Origin: Lachnospiraceae bacterium | GTDB lineage: Bacteria; Bacillota; Clostridia; Lachnospirales; Lachnospiraceae | DNA length: 33,524 bases | Assembly (NCBI GenBank): GCA_014799405.1 | Contig: JAAVIA010000037.1 | Coordinates: 5,752 to 39,275, forward strand | Direction: 5' to 3' | In this document: piece by piece, positions 15,407 to 21,627 of the stretch | Layout of the letters: each line of letters begins with the position of its first letter | Numbering within the stretch: the stretch's first letter is position 1 | Notes under the pieces: generated by a model | Seen by the model: only the letters and a program-made list of their open reading frames with translations | Told to the model about the DNA's origin: nothing | Database searches by the model: none | Translations under genes and position numbers: made by a program

Positions 15407-16408
15407 CTATCGTTCTCTGGTATTCCATGCTATATCCCCTGCATATCTTGCTGTTCTACTAGTGTTAGATTCAATGTTACTTACACTGTTGGCAATACTC
15501 ATTGTCTGCACCAAGGTAGCCGCCGCAATGACATTACCTAACATCTGCTGACGAATCATTTCATCCTGCTTGCTAATCATGATTTCCTGATTATTTATCA
15601 TAATCTTCTGATTTTCTATCATTGTCTTTTGATTTTCTATCACTTCCCTGCGGAACAGTTCTTCTCGGTAAAGTTTAATCGCCTCCGGAAGCGTTGTTGC
15701 TGTTCCTAATTCTATTTCCCGAATAAAATAGTCCACTGCCTCCATATACGCATAATCCTCATGATACCACCTACAAAGATTCGTCAGATATTCCTTTGAA
15801 ATCTGCTGTCTCCTCTGATTAAATGCTTCAATTTGTGCTTGTATCTTCTGATTATTTGCTATAATTTGATTATTCTGTTCCAAAGCTGCTTGATACTGCT
15901 CCGCCCTTCTTTTATTTTCCTTATCAATCATAATGTTTTTGTATTTCTGAATAGAGAAAATAACTGCTCCTGCAATTATCACTAACACTAGGGCTACAAT
16001 TCCTGCTCTCGGCAATGCCCTAACATAAGCAGCTCCAAATGTAACCGGCTCTTCCACCGAACCATTATACCCCGGATAAACTGCTCCGTCTTCTATATGC
16101 TGCATCGACCAGTTAAACTCATCATCAACGAGTGCTTTCTCACAAGCATGTTTACTGTCAGATACCATTTTCGGTGCATATGTAACTGCAAAAAACAGGG
16201 TCATCAATACAAATGCTAAAGCCAAAAGCACTATCCATCCACCCTTTTTCGTTGATTTTTTGAGCTGATTATTTTGTGCCGGTATCGTCTGTCTTATTTG
16301 TTCCCTGACCTGTAGCTCCTTTTGATTTATATTATTCATGGCAATTAACAAATTTTTTACTTCGTACAATCCATGTACTAATTCTTCTCCCTCTAACTGC
16401 TGTTTCAT
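15407..16408 (-). CDS. Membrane protein with tandem heptad repeats
   Basis: A 333-residue protein. An N-terminal helix is followed by a membrane segment (about 57-77), an extracytoplasmic loop of about 55 residues, a second membrane segment (about 134-152), and a long Gln/Asn/Lys-rich coiled coil. The paralogous WY..AVDYFIRE domain lies at about 212-250. Four tandem 7-residue repeats of the type ENQKxMI (about 255-285) extend the coiled coil. The C-terminal part is Ser/Asn/Ala-rich. AGGAGGATTC precedes the ATG. It shares its domain plan with 14723-15397. Function is unknown; the architecture suggests a membrane-anchored scaffold. Confidence 0.72.
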   Translation of the reverse strand: MKQQLEGEELVHGLYEVKNLLIAMNNINQKELQVREQIRQTIPAQNNQLKKSTKKGGWIVLLALAFVLMTLFFAVTYAPKMVSDSKHACEKALVDDEFNWSMQHIEDGAVYPGYNGSVEEPVTFGAAYVRALPRAGIVALVLVIIAGAVIFSIQKYKNIMIDKENKRRAEQYQAALEQNNQIIANNQKIQAQIEAFNQRRQQISKEYLTNLCRWYHEDYAYMEAVDYFIREIELGTATTLPEAIKLYREELFRREVIENQKTMIENQKIMINNQEIMISKQDEMIRQQMLGNVIAAATLVQTMSIANSVSNIESNTSRTARYAGDIAWNTRER

Positions 16409-16474
16409 ATCTGAATCCTCCTGCTTGTATAATATTTAACTAATTTGAAAATATAGCAAACCGTCTTCTCCAGC

Positions 16475-16879
16475 TTATTCCCTCCATATATCAGGCATGG
16501 TTCGTTCTTCTCGTTCAATTGCATCAACTTCCTGTAACATATCCTGATGTCTTAATTTCGCACAATATTCTTCTTGTTCTTTATAGTCAGGGTCTATAGT
16601 GTCACCAAAAAACAGAAGTGATTTTTGAAATAGGTCATCTGGATTTGCAGTTGTCTCTATTGCATTCATGCAAAATGTATCAGTATACCCATTATCTTCA
16701 AACTTTTTTCTGTAGTTTTGCTGATTTGTCTTTTGTTCTTCTGGTATTTGTTTCCAATTATGATATACAAATGGAATATTTGATTTCTTCATTTCTCTTG
16801 TCATAAGACCACATAATAGACCGGGAATAAAAAACCATGTTGAAATATCTCTTATTCTCACATCATCAAAGGATATCAT
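16475..16879 (-). CDS. Small soluble protein, unknown
   Basis: A 134-residue acidic protein with an N-terminal hydrophobic stretch (TWFFIPGLLCGLM, residues 14-26) that is short for a membrane helix. The rest is charged and helical (KKFEDNGYTDTF, LRHQDMLQEVDAIEREERT). No family is recognised. TGGAGGTAA lies upstream of the ATG. It is the first gene of the 16879-13899 operon, reading from a consensus promoter at 16919-16947, and is 66 nt before the next gene. Confidence 0.65.
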   Translation of the reverse strand: MISFDDVRIRDISTWFFIPGLLCGLMTREMKKSNIPFVYHNWKQIPEEQKTNQQNYRKKFEDNGYTDTFCMNAIETTANPDDLFQKSLLFFGDTIDPDYKEQEEYCAKLRHQDMLQEVDAIEREERTMPDIWRE

Positions 16880-16918
16880 GTTATGTTACCTCCACATAAA
16901 ATAAAACTTTTCTCTGTT

Positions 16919-16947
16919 ATTATACTCAATATATTGGGCATAGTCAA
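16919..16947 (-). promoter_or_regulatory. Consensus promoter of the membrane/lipoprotein operon
   Basis: On the minus strand TTGACT (16942-16947), a 17-nt spacer, and TATAAT (16919-16924). It drives 16475-16879 and the three downstream genes. The divergent HTH gene begins at 16996, so its product could act here. Confidence 0.7.
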
Positions 16948-16995
16948 ATTGTAAAGTATGATATTTTCTTATTAAAATTTAAAAGGAGTAAACCC

Positions 16996-17205
16996 ATGAT
17001 TTCCTACAAACCCTTTTATGAAACGCTTTACAAAAAGAACATAACGGAATATGCCCTTATATTTAAGCATGGTATTCCTGCAAATACACTCCATAGAATG
17101 AAACACAATGAAGCTATCACTACAAAGACACTGGATATCTTATGTACAGTACTTGACTGTTCCGTATCCGAAATCCTTGAGTATGTGAAACCGGAAGATA
17201 TTTAA
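16996..17205 (+). CDS. Small Cro/CI-type HTH regulator
   Basis: 69 residues, almost entirely one helix-turn-helix domain of the XRE/YozG type: HGIPANTLHRMKHNEAITTK forms the core, followed by TLDILCTVLDCSVSEILEYV. Such short regulators are frequent in Firmicutes mobile elements and usually repress neighbouring promoters. AAAAGGAG precedes the ATG. It is divergent to the 16879 operon and its promoter, and its stop overlaps that of 17202-17402 on the other strand within TTAA. Confidence 0.85.
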   Translation: MISYKPFYETLYKKNITEYALIFKHGIPANTLHRMKHNEAITTKTLDILCTVLDCSVSEILEYVKPEDI

Positions 17206-17402
17206 CCAGATTTACTCTCAAAGAACCTGACAATATCTTCTTCCTCTGTAGCAAGATATTCTTCTGTCCACTTTGTTATCAGGTCAATTATTTTCACATT
17301 TGACATGCGTGGTAATGGCTCTAAGGTCTCCTTTACGCCATACATCCTTGCTAGAATGACCGCTGTTTTCAGTTTTTCATGTTCTAAATTGTTATCACTC
17401 AT
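17202..17402 (-). CDS. Small acidic protein, unknown
   Basis: 66 residues, mostly helical (LEHEKLKTAVILARMYGVKE) and acidic at the C-terminus (EEYLATEEEDIVRFFES). I recognise no domain. The start at 17402 has GAGGAGGAA four nucleotides upstream; a 10-codon longer frame exists but lacks a site. It converges with the HTH gene. Proteins of this size and composition are common accessory genes in Clostridia mobile elements. Confidence 0.6.
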   Translation of the reverse strand: MSDNNLEHEKLKTAVILARMYGVKETLEPLPRMSNVKIIDLITKWTEEYLATEEEDIVRFFESKSG

Positions 17403-17473
17403 AACATTCCTCCTCACTCGCCATATATTCATTCATAATGTTTTCCTTTATCGACATTGCACAGAAAGGCAAC

Positions 17474-17528
17474 AAAAAAGGACGCTTGCAACAAGACAGT
17501 CTCTGCCTTTGTTACAAACATCCTTTTT
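17474..17528. terminator. Bidirectional terminator-like inverted repeat
   Basis: AAAAAAGGA (17474-17482) pairs with TCCTTTTT (17521-17528); a partial inner stem includes GCAACA / TTGTTAC. A-run on one side and T-run on the other make it usable in both directions, upstream of 17402 and downstream of nothing identifiable on the plus strand. Confidence 0.45.
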
Positions 17529-17605
17529 GATTCAACTGCTATTCAGTTTAGCAGGATTTTGGTGCTTGTCAAGTGGTTTTTTGCATTTTATTGTCATTTT
17601 CTATT

Positions 17606-17770
17606 TTAGTTTTGATGAGAACTGTAATAATTATCTTTTCCAATAATGATAACATCAGGAAATTTTATTTTAATCAGCTTGGATGCTTCTAAAATTCTTT
17701 GAGTTATTAACAAATTCTCTTCCGATGCTTCAGATATCCCGATTATAAATGAGTTACTAAGGAGTGAATG
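17606..17770 (-). pseudogene. Orphan 3' coding fragment
   Basis: An open frame of 54 codons plus stop, with no start or ribosome site, whose peptide looks like real protein (FIIGISEASEENLL, then IKIKFPDVIIIGKDNYYSS). It ends at TAA 17606-17608 and begins just at the broken end of the group II intron remnant. It may be the 3' end of a gene truncated by insertion or deletion. The family is not recognised. Confidence 0.4.
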
Positions 17771-17774
17771 TTAT

Positions 17775-18075
17775 ATCACGCTGCAAAGCATACCATATAG
17801 ACCTCCCCAGTTAAGGTGCGTAATCTTTCCCACCACCTATCTGCCACATTTACCCAGCATATCTTCGGATAGTTATCGGGCTTCAACTTGTCTAGCAGTC
17901 TTACTCAATAACCAAGCCTTATATGTGATTTCTGTCCGTCAGACCAGAGGTTTACCATCCGACTTCCTTCAGATTCCATCTTACGATAGACACCCTTGTC
18001 ATTGGCTATAAGTTTCCCACTATCAGAGCACTTTACAGACTTTCACTGATTAGATTACGCCCATGCTGGGCGAAC
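17775..18075 (-). mobile_element. 5' remnant of a group II intron, ORF lost
   Basis: On the minus strand the stretch from 18075 starts GTTCGCCCAGCATGGGCG and continues through GTGAAAGTCTG, GGAAGTCGGATGG, CTCTGGTCTGACGGACAGAA and ACTGGGGAGGTCT. These are hallmarks of the 5' (domain I onward) RNA of bacterial group II introns, as I know them from Clostridia. The reverse-transcriptase frame that should follow is absent, so this is about 300 nt of a decayed copy. It starts 4 nt after the T-run of an intrinsic terminator (18079-18117), the target preference described for class C introns. Class assignment is inference. Confidence 0.72.
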
Positions 18076-18078
18076 TAT

Positions 18079-18117
18079 AAAAAGCCCCAAATGGGGTCGA
18101 CTCGCCGTTTAGGGCTT
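18079..18117 (-). terminator. Intrinsic terminator at the intron insertion point
   Basis: On the minus strand AAGCCC (18117-18112) pairs with GGGCTT (18087-18082), with a further CCCC/GGGG inside, followed by a T-run (18083-18079). The intron remnant starts directly behind it. Confidence 0.6.
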
Positions 18118-18138
18118 ACATAAGATATGTCGCATTTA

Positions 18139-18167
18139 TTGTTTTTCTGATAGAACTATGCTATACT
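18139..18167 (+). promoter_or_regulatory. Promoter of the membrane + GAF-like pair
   Basis: TTGTTT (18139-18144), a 17-nt spacer, and TATACT (18162-18167). The implied start site near 18174 excludes the upstream ATG at 18158 and supports the start at 18200. Confidence 0.6.
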
Positions 18168-18199
18168 ATATAGCGATTTTGTTGATGGTAGGTGAAAGC

Positions 18200-18676
18200 A
18201 TGAATGGCAAAAATGTTAAATTAAAGGAAAAACCTTTAGTTTTTGAAGGTGTCCTTGCAGAAAAGTATAAATCATCAAGAAATAAATGGATAAGATTGTC
18301 TATAGCAAGTGTTTTCTTACCACTCCTTTTTGCCTGCATTATTAGTTGGTATAATGGCAAATTTGAATTAATAAATCTATTTGGTCAAGGAGAAATTATA
18401 TTGTCTCTATTTTCATTAACTGTTCCTCTAATGTTTGATTTATTTGATATAAAAAGAAACAATGACGAACGATTATCACGAGCCTTTTTTCTTTGCACAA
18501 TTATAATCCTCCTTCAAACTATATTTTACTGTTTAATTAGAATTGACACATCAGCCAATCATCTAATTAAAGGATTTTTAACTTCTATTCCATTTATAAT
18601 TGCTTCTTGGCTCTGTTGCCTTTACTCAATAAAAGTAATGGCTTTGTATTCCGAAGAGATTGGAGGACAAAAGTAA
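18200..18676 (+). CDS. Four-pass membrane protein, possible effector
   Basis: A 158-residue protein. A basic N-terminal segment (KNVKLKEKPLVFEGVLAEKY) is followed by four hydrophobic helices at about residues 33-52, 62-80, 95-113 and 125-148. The loops are short, with one cytoplasmic charged stretch (DIKRNNDERLSR). No known family. AGGTGA precedes ATG 18200. The stop codon overlaps the start of the next gene (TAATG), a sign of tight coupling. A small multi-helix membrane protein paired with a GAF-like sensor gene at the end of a mobile element fits a defence-type effector/sensor arrangement, but this is context inference only. Confidence 0.7.
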   Translation: MNGKNVKLKEKPLVFEGVLAEKYKSSRNKWIRLSIASVFLPLLFACIISWYNGKFELINLFGQGEIILSLFSLTVPLMFDLFDIKRNNDERLSRAFFLCTIIILLQTIFYCLIRIDTSANHLIKGFLTSIPFIIASWLCCLYSIKVMALYSEEIGGQK

Positions 18677-19368
18677 TGGATTGGTCAAATATATTAATGA
18701 TTTTAGTTTCCTCTATTAGTTTAATTATTACAATATGTAACATCATTTTTGAAAGATTTTTCAATAGCAAAAACCAGTATATCAAAATGAAAATTGACAA
18801 TAAAAATATTCAAATTGCTTTTAATACAAATAAAGATACTATTTTAGAAGAACTCAAAAACATTATTGAATCTAAAGAACTCAATAAAAATTTGGCAATA
18901 ACAATAATCAATGAATATACCGTAAAATTATCAAATGCTTTGACAGATTTCTATCCTAAAAACACTTTTGATATTTCGGTAAAACGATTAGACGAAAAAA
19001 GCAATACATTATATTCAATAGGTGAAAATAACTCTTTGAAAAAAAGTACAGCTTATAAAGTGGAAGAAAACACCGAATTTAACGCTATTTTAAACGAACA
19101 TTATCGTTATTTCTTCGTATCTGACATTGACAAATTTGACGAGTTAATCATGCCTTACAAAAATAGTAATGACAATTGGAACTCCCTATATAAATCATCT
19201 ATAACTGTTCCAATTGCTAAAAAGCAAAACTCTATTTATCATATAATAGGATTTATATGTATAACTTCACCTCAATCTTTGAACAATACGAAGAAAAACA
19301 AAAAAATAATAAATTTGCTTGAATCTACATCAAATGAACTGTATGAAATACTATCGAAAATTTCCTAA
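18676..19368 (+). CDS. Membrane-anchored GAF-like domain protein
   Basis: A 230-residue protein. One N-terminal membrane helix (about residues 6-27) is followed by a short coiled-coil region and a C-terminal GAF-like domain (about 90-225). The pattern YFFVSDIDKFDELIMPYKNS, then LYKSSITVPIAKK, then IIGFICITS resembles sensory GAF domains (a PF..SVI.VPI....IIGFL..DS style strand order). The start ATG at 18676 overlaps the previous stop and has GGAGG upstream; a longer frame starting at 18607 lies inside the upstream gene. It probably senses a small ligand and works with the four-pass membrane protein encoded before it. No enzyme motif is visible. Confidence 0.6.
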   Translation: MDWSNILMILVSSISLIITICNIIFERFFNSKNQYIKMKIDNKNIQIAFNTNKDTILEELKNIIESKELNKNLAITIINEYTVKLSNALTDFYPKNTFDISVKRLDEKSNTLYSIGENNSLKKSTAYKVEENTEFNAILNEHYRYFFVSDIDKFDELIMPYKNSNDNWNSLYKSSITVPIAKKQNSIYHIIGFICITSPQSLNNTKKNKKIINLLESTSNELYEILSKIS

Positions 19369-19370
19369 TT

Positions 19371-19413
19371 AAAATTATAAGGGCTTGTTATTTCAACAAG
19401 CCCTTATAATTTT
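19371..19413. terminator. Perfect bidirectional terminator
   Basis: Arms 19371-19389 and 19395-19413 are perfectly complementary over 19 bp (centre AAGGGCTTGTT / AACAAGCCCTT), loop ATTTC. A-rich and T-rich ends allow termination in both directions. It follows the GAF-like gene by 3 nt. Confidence 0.85.
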
Positions 19414-19541
19414 TAGCCTGTGGTGCGGGTCAAAATCTCTTTTGCAAAGGTACTCATAACGCCGCCTGCAAGGGTAGAAAGCCGTTCACCCTCTGGGACG
19501 GGTCGTGGAATTTGATAATGAATAGTAAAGGGAACAAAGCA
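19413..19541 (-). pseudogene. 3' coding fragment of an unrecognised gene
   Basis: An open frame of 42 codons with a sequence that looks like a conserved C-terminus (IPRPVPEGERLSTLAGGVM, then STFAKEILTRTTG) and ends at the terminator. A stop codon lies immediately upstream in frame and there is no start codon with a ribosome site. It may be the end of a conjugation or plasmid gene. Family unknown. Confidence 0.45.
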
Positions 19542-19580
19542 TTACTCTATCTCCCTAACTTTGAATGATAGCATGACATA

Positions 19581-19892
19581 TTATACCATCCTAAAATATC
19601 GAAAGGCTTCCATGATAGCATCCTCTTTCTCTTTCGGGCATATAGGCACTTTGCCATCTTCAATCTTAGGCTTATTATAATTCTCTCCTACCTCAAGACC
19701 ACACTTGCGTTTTATCTGTGCGACATACAGACTGGACACCTTAAAACCATAATGCTGAAGAACCCATGCTTTAATCTCCGCATAGGTAGCTGAACCTTTG
19801 AAACACTTCAAATAATCAGCATTTTCCGGCTCAAAATCTACATGGATATAATTGTCGACCTCTTGGTGGTACAAGAGGACAACCGTCTCGAC
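19581..19892 (-). pseudogene. RumA-type C-terminal module stranded at the element's right end
   Basis: A 103-residue frame starting inside the att core with VETVVLLYHQ and ending KEDAIMEAFRYFRMV. The start has no ribosome site and an in-frame stop lies about 6 codons further upstream, so it is not expressed as a gene here. Its first residues match the RumA motif H-V-E-T-V-x-L-L. The rest (ATYAEIKAWVLQHYGFKVSS, then LYVAQIKRKCGLEVGENY) is the appendix I know from C-termini of rumA-encoded proteins in Lachnospiraceae that carry an inserted element. In the circle it would join in frame to the recombinase. It could be HTH-like (LYVAQIKRKCGL), which is untested. Confidence 0.65.
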
Positions 19893-19893
19893 G
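19885..19893. repeat. Putative attachment-site core, right end
   Basis: GTCTCGACG, direct repeat of 8347-8355. On the minus strand it codes V-E-T in the same frame as at the left end; upstream lies a short frame (EKGNT) after a stop codon, likely the left half of the original target. Confidence 0.6.
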
Positions 19894-19929
19894 GTATTCC
19901 CTTTTTCTCACAAAATTTAGAAAACCCTC

Positions 19930-20152
19930 TTACATTTTTAATTCTTTTAGAACTTTTGCATATTTTCTATAATTATCTATTGAATTTTTAAAATCTTCTT
20001 GAGCCTTCTCAGGCAAATACTGCATAATTTCAATTTCAACAAACTCTGCTACTTCACCCATCGCTGTATAAATCCAGAAATGGATCTAACTCCACATTTA
20101 CCATCTCCATAGAATCATGTATATTGTTCAAAAAGAAAAGTTCATATTTCAT
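19930..20152 (-). pseudogene. Frameshifted small gene
   Basis: ATG at 20152 with GAGGTAG upstream opens a frame (KYELFFLNNIHDSMEMVNVE) that ends after about 33 codons. A second frame, shifted by one, continues without a start (AMGEVAEFVEIEIM, then NYRKYAKVLKELKM) to TAA at 19930. Together they would give about 75-80 residues of a coherent charged helical protein. I read this as a gene with a single frameshift. It lies between the KilA-N gene and the right att core. Confidence 0.55.
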
Positions 20153-20203
20153 AATCTACCTCGTATTTCATTCTATATTACAATTTTATCCGATTTATAT
20201 CGC

Positions 20204-21061
20204 CTAAATCCTCTGTGTATCATTTTCGAATTTCGGCAAATTATTTAGGCTTACTTTCTCCAGTGTCTGCAACTGCTGTACCGCCAACTGCCGAAGTAAT
20301 TCCATTCGTTCTTTTTGATTCTTCCCTTGTTTAATCAGAACTGCATTATAACTTTCCAAATTTGCAAGTACTAACAACTGATTTAATGTCGCTACATCTC
20401 GCATATTGCCTTTTTCAGTTGGATTCTCATCTTTCCACTGTTTCGCTGTCTTTCCAAACAAAACAACATTTAACATATCTGCTTCATTTGCGTATGTATA
20501 AGCAATCTGAACTGGGGTCAATTCTGGCGGAATTAAATTTGCCTCAATTGCATCCGTATGTATCCTATAATTTAACTTAGAAATTTCTCTATTCAAATTC
20601 CAGCTCAAAGATAATCGACTATTCTCATCCGTCTTTAATCGCCTGTAATCCTTCATAATATATAACTGAAATTCTGGAGAAATCCAAGTTGCAAAAGACA
20701 TCGCAATATCACTATGAGCATATGTTCCGCCATAGCGTCCCGCTTTTGAAACAATACCAATGGCATTCATCTGGTCAATCCACTTAGTTGGTGTCATTAC
20801 GAAACGATTTAACCCAGCTTCATTTTTAACCGCCTCGAATTGCACACGGTTAAAATCTGGATTATGCAATTCTTCCCACACACTCAAAAATTCGATAGTA
20901 TTTCTATTACGCATCCAATTCTGAATTATAAACCTTGGATCATCTTCATTTCGATATTTCGCAATATCCGTCAAAGAAATAAATTCACTTTCAAAATTTG
21001 TTGTATATATGCCAATGTCAATACCTTTCGCATGAATAGTTTCCTTAATTATTTTTCCCAT
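20204..21061 (-). CDS. KilA-N domain protein
   Basis: A 285-residue protein. The N-terminal half (about 10-125) is a KilA-N domain: SLTDIAKYRNEDDPRFIIQN, then the middle of the fold, ending in GGTYAHSDIAMSFATWISPE, which is the typical signature. The C-terminal half is helical and may be a further DNA-binding or oligomerisation region. KilA-N proteins are phage and plasmid products that bind DNA and often regulate or antagonise host growth. The start at 21061 has AGGAGG right upstream and is preferred to 21079. It sits in the strip between rumA and the att site, so it probably belongs to an older insertion. Confidence 0.88.
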   Translation of the reverse strand: MGKIIKETIHAKGIDIGIYTTNFESEFISLTDIAKYRNEDDPRFIIQNWMRNRNTIEFLSVWEELHNPDFNRVQFEAVKNEAGLNRFVMTPTKWIDQMNAIGIVSKAGRYGGTYAHSDIAMSFATWISPEFQLYIMKDYRRLKTDENSRLSLSWNLNREISKLNYRIHTDAIEANLIPPELTPVQIAYTYANEADMLNVVLFGKTAKQWKDENPTEKGNMRDVATLNQLLVLANLESYNAVLIKQGKNQKERMELLRQLAVQQLQTLEKVSLNNLPKFENDTQRI

Positions 21062-21140
21062 TGCTCCTCCTGTAATCATATCATGAACTTCCTTAACATC
21101 TTATCCACTACTTTCTTAATTAGTAGATTATACTGAATAA

Positions 21141-21416
21141 TCACTCAGCTTCCTCTTCCCACATCTCCCAATATACATCAATATAAAACTTAACGCACCT
21201 CGGATAAACATACAAATACGTTCTGCACACCTTTTTATATAAATCTAGCATTTTTTCATCACAGGCGAAATCTAACAAATAATCAAGGAAATAGGATAAT
21301 TCTTCTTCTGATACTTTCCTTCTACACACATCATCGACTAATGGCAGATAAATATCATAAGCTTTCTTATGCAGTTGATTTATCTGTTCTGCTATTTGAA
21401 ATATACTTTCTTCCAT
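21141..21416 (-). CDS. Small acidic helical protein, coupled to the old rumA module
   Basis: 91 residues, rich in aromatic and acidic residues (LSYFLDYLLDFACDEKMLDL, then YPRCVKFYIDVYWEM). It has no recognised domain, but I have seen similar proteins directly downstream of rumA-inserted modules in Lachnospiraceae. ATG at 21416-21414 overlaps the in-frame stop (TGA 21418-21416) of the rumA module before that module was frameshifted, and GAGGTGA lies 4 nt upstream. This TGATG overlap suggests the gene was once translated by coupling to rumA. Confidence 0.7.
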   Translation of the reverse strand: MEESIFQIAEQINQLHKKAYDIYLPLVDDVCRRKVSEEELSYFLDYLLDFACDEKMLDLYKKVCRTYLYVYPRCVKFYIDVYWEMWEEEAE

Positions 21417-21627
21417 CAAATCACCTCAAAATATTTAAGTGCAGCTTTTATAGCCTCTACTTTCTCTTTCGTGGATACTTTCTTGGTTGTTTCAATTCTT
21501 CTGCTGCATTAGGAGCATCATACATTGTTAATCCCAAAGGCACTTTTCCCTCGCCTTCTCCAAACTCTACCTTCACATTGATATGACTATCTGGTGATTT
21601 GTGGGACAAAAGTACAATAGATTCTAC
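21416..21627 (-). pseudogene. Decayed RumA C-terminal module of an older insertion
   Basis: After the rumA HVES codons the protein continues IVLLSHKSPDSHINVKVEFG, then EGEGKVPLG, and then jumps to LTMYDAPNAAEELKQPRKYP before ending at 21457. Related modules have about 50 more residues between these parts, so I infer an in-frame deletion. Near 21468 a 1-nt loss changes the frame; in the restored frame the DNA reads TKEKVEAIKAALKYFEVI and a stop at 21418-21416. So the full-length module once ended there. Confidence 0.6.

Larger units (their letters stand above)
8347..19893 (-). mobile_element. Putative integrative mobilizable element of about 11.5 kb
   Basis: The element is bounded by the 9-bp direct repeat GTCTCGACG. 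It carries a large serine recombinase at its left end and a MobV-type relaxase with a structured, oriT-like leader. No type IV secretion genes are present, so transfer would need a helper. Cargo comprises an HEPN protein, a membrane/lipoprotein operon, small regulators and a membrane + GAF-like pair. The right end carries a module related to C-termini of RumA. The rum/rumA gene is a known target of streptococcal elements with serine recombinases. The borders come from reading the repeats and the reading frames; no empty site was compared. Confidence 0.6.

Noticed and set aside
16996-17402. HTH gene and the convergent 66-residue gene as a toxin-antitoxin pair
   Set aside because: They are convergent, not an operon, and the second protein has no toxin features.
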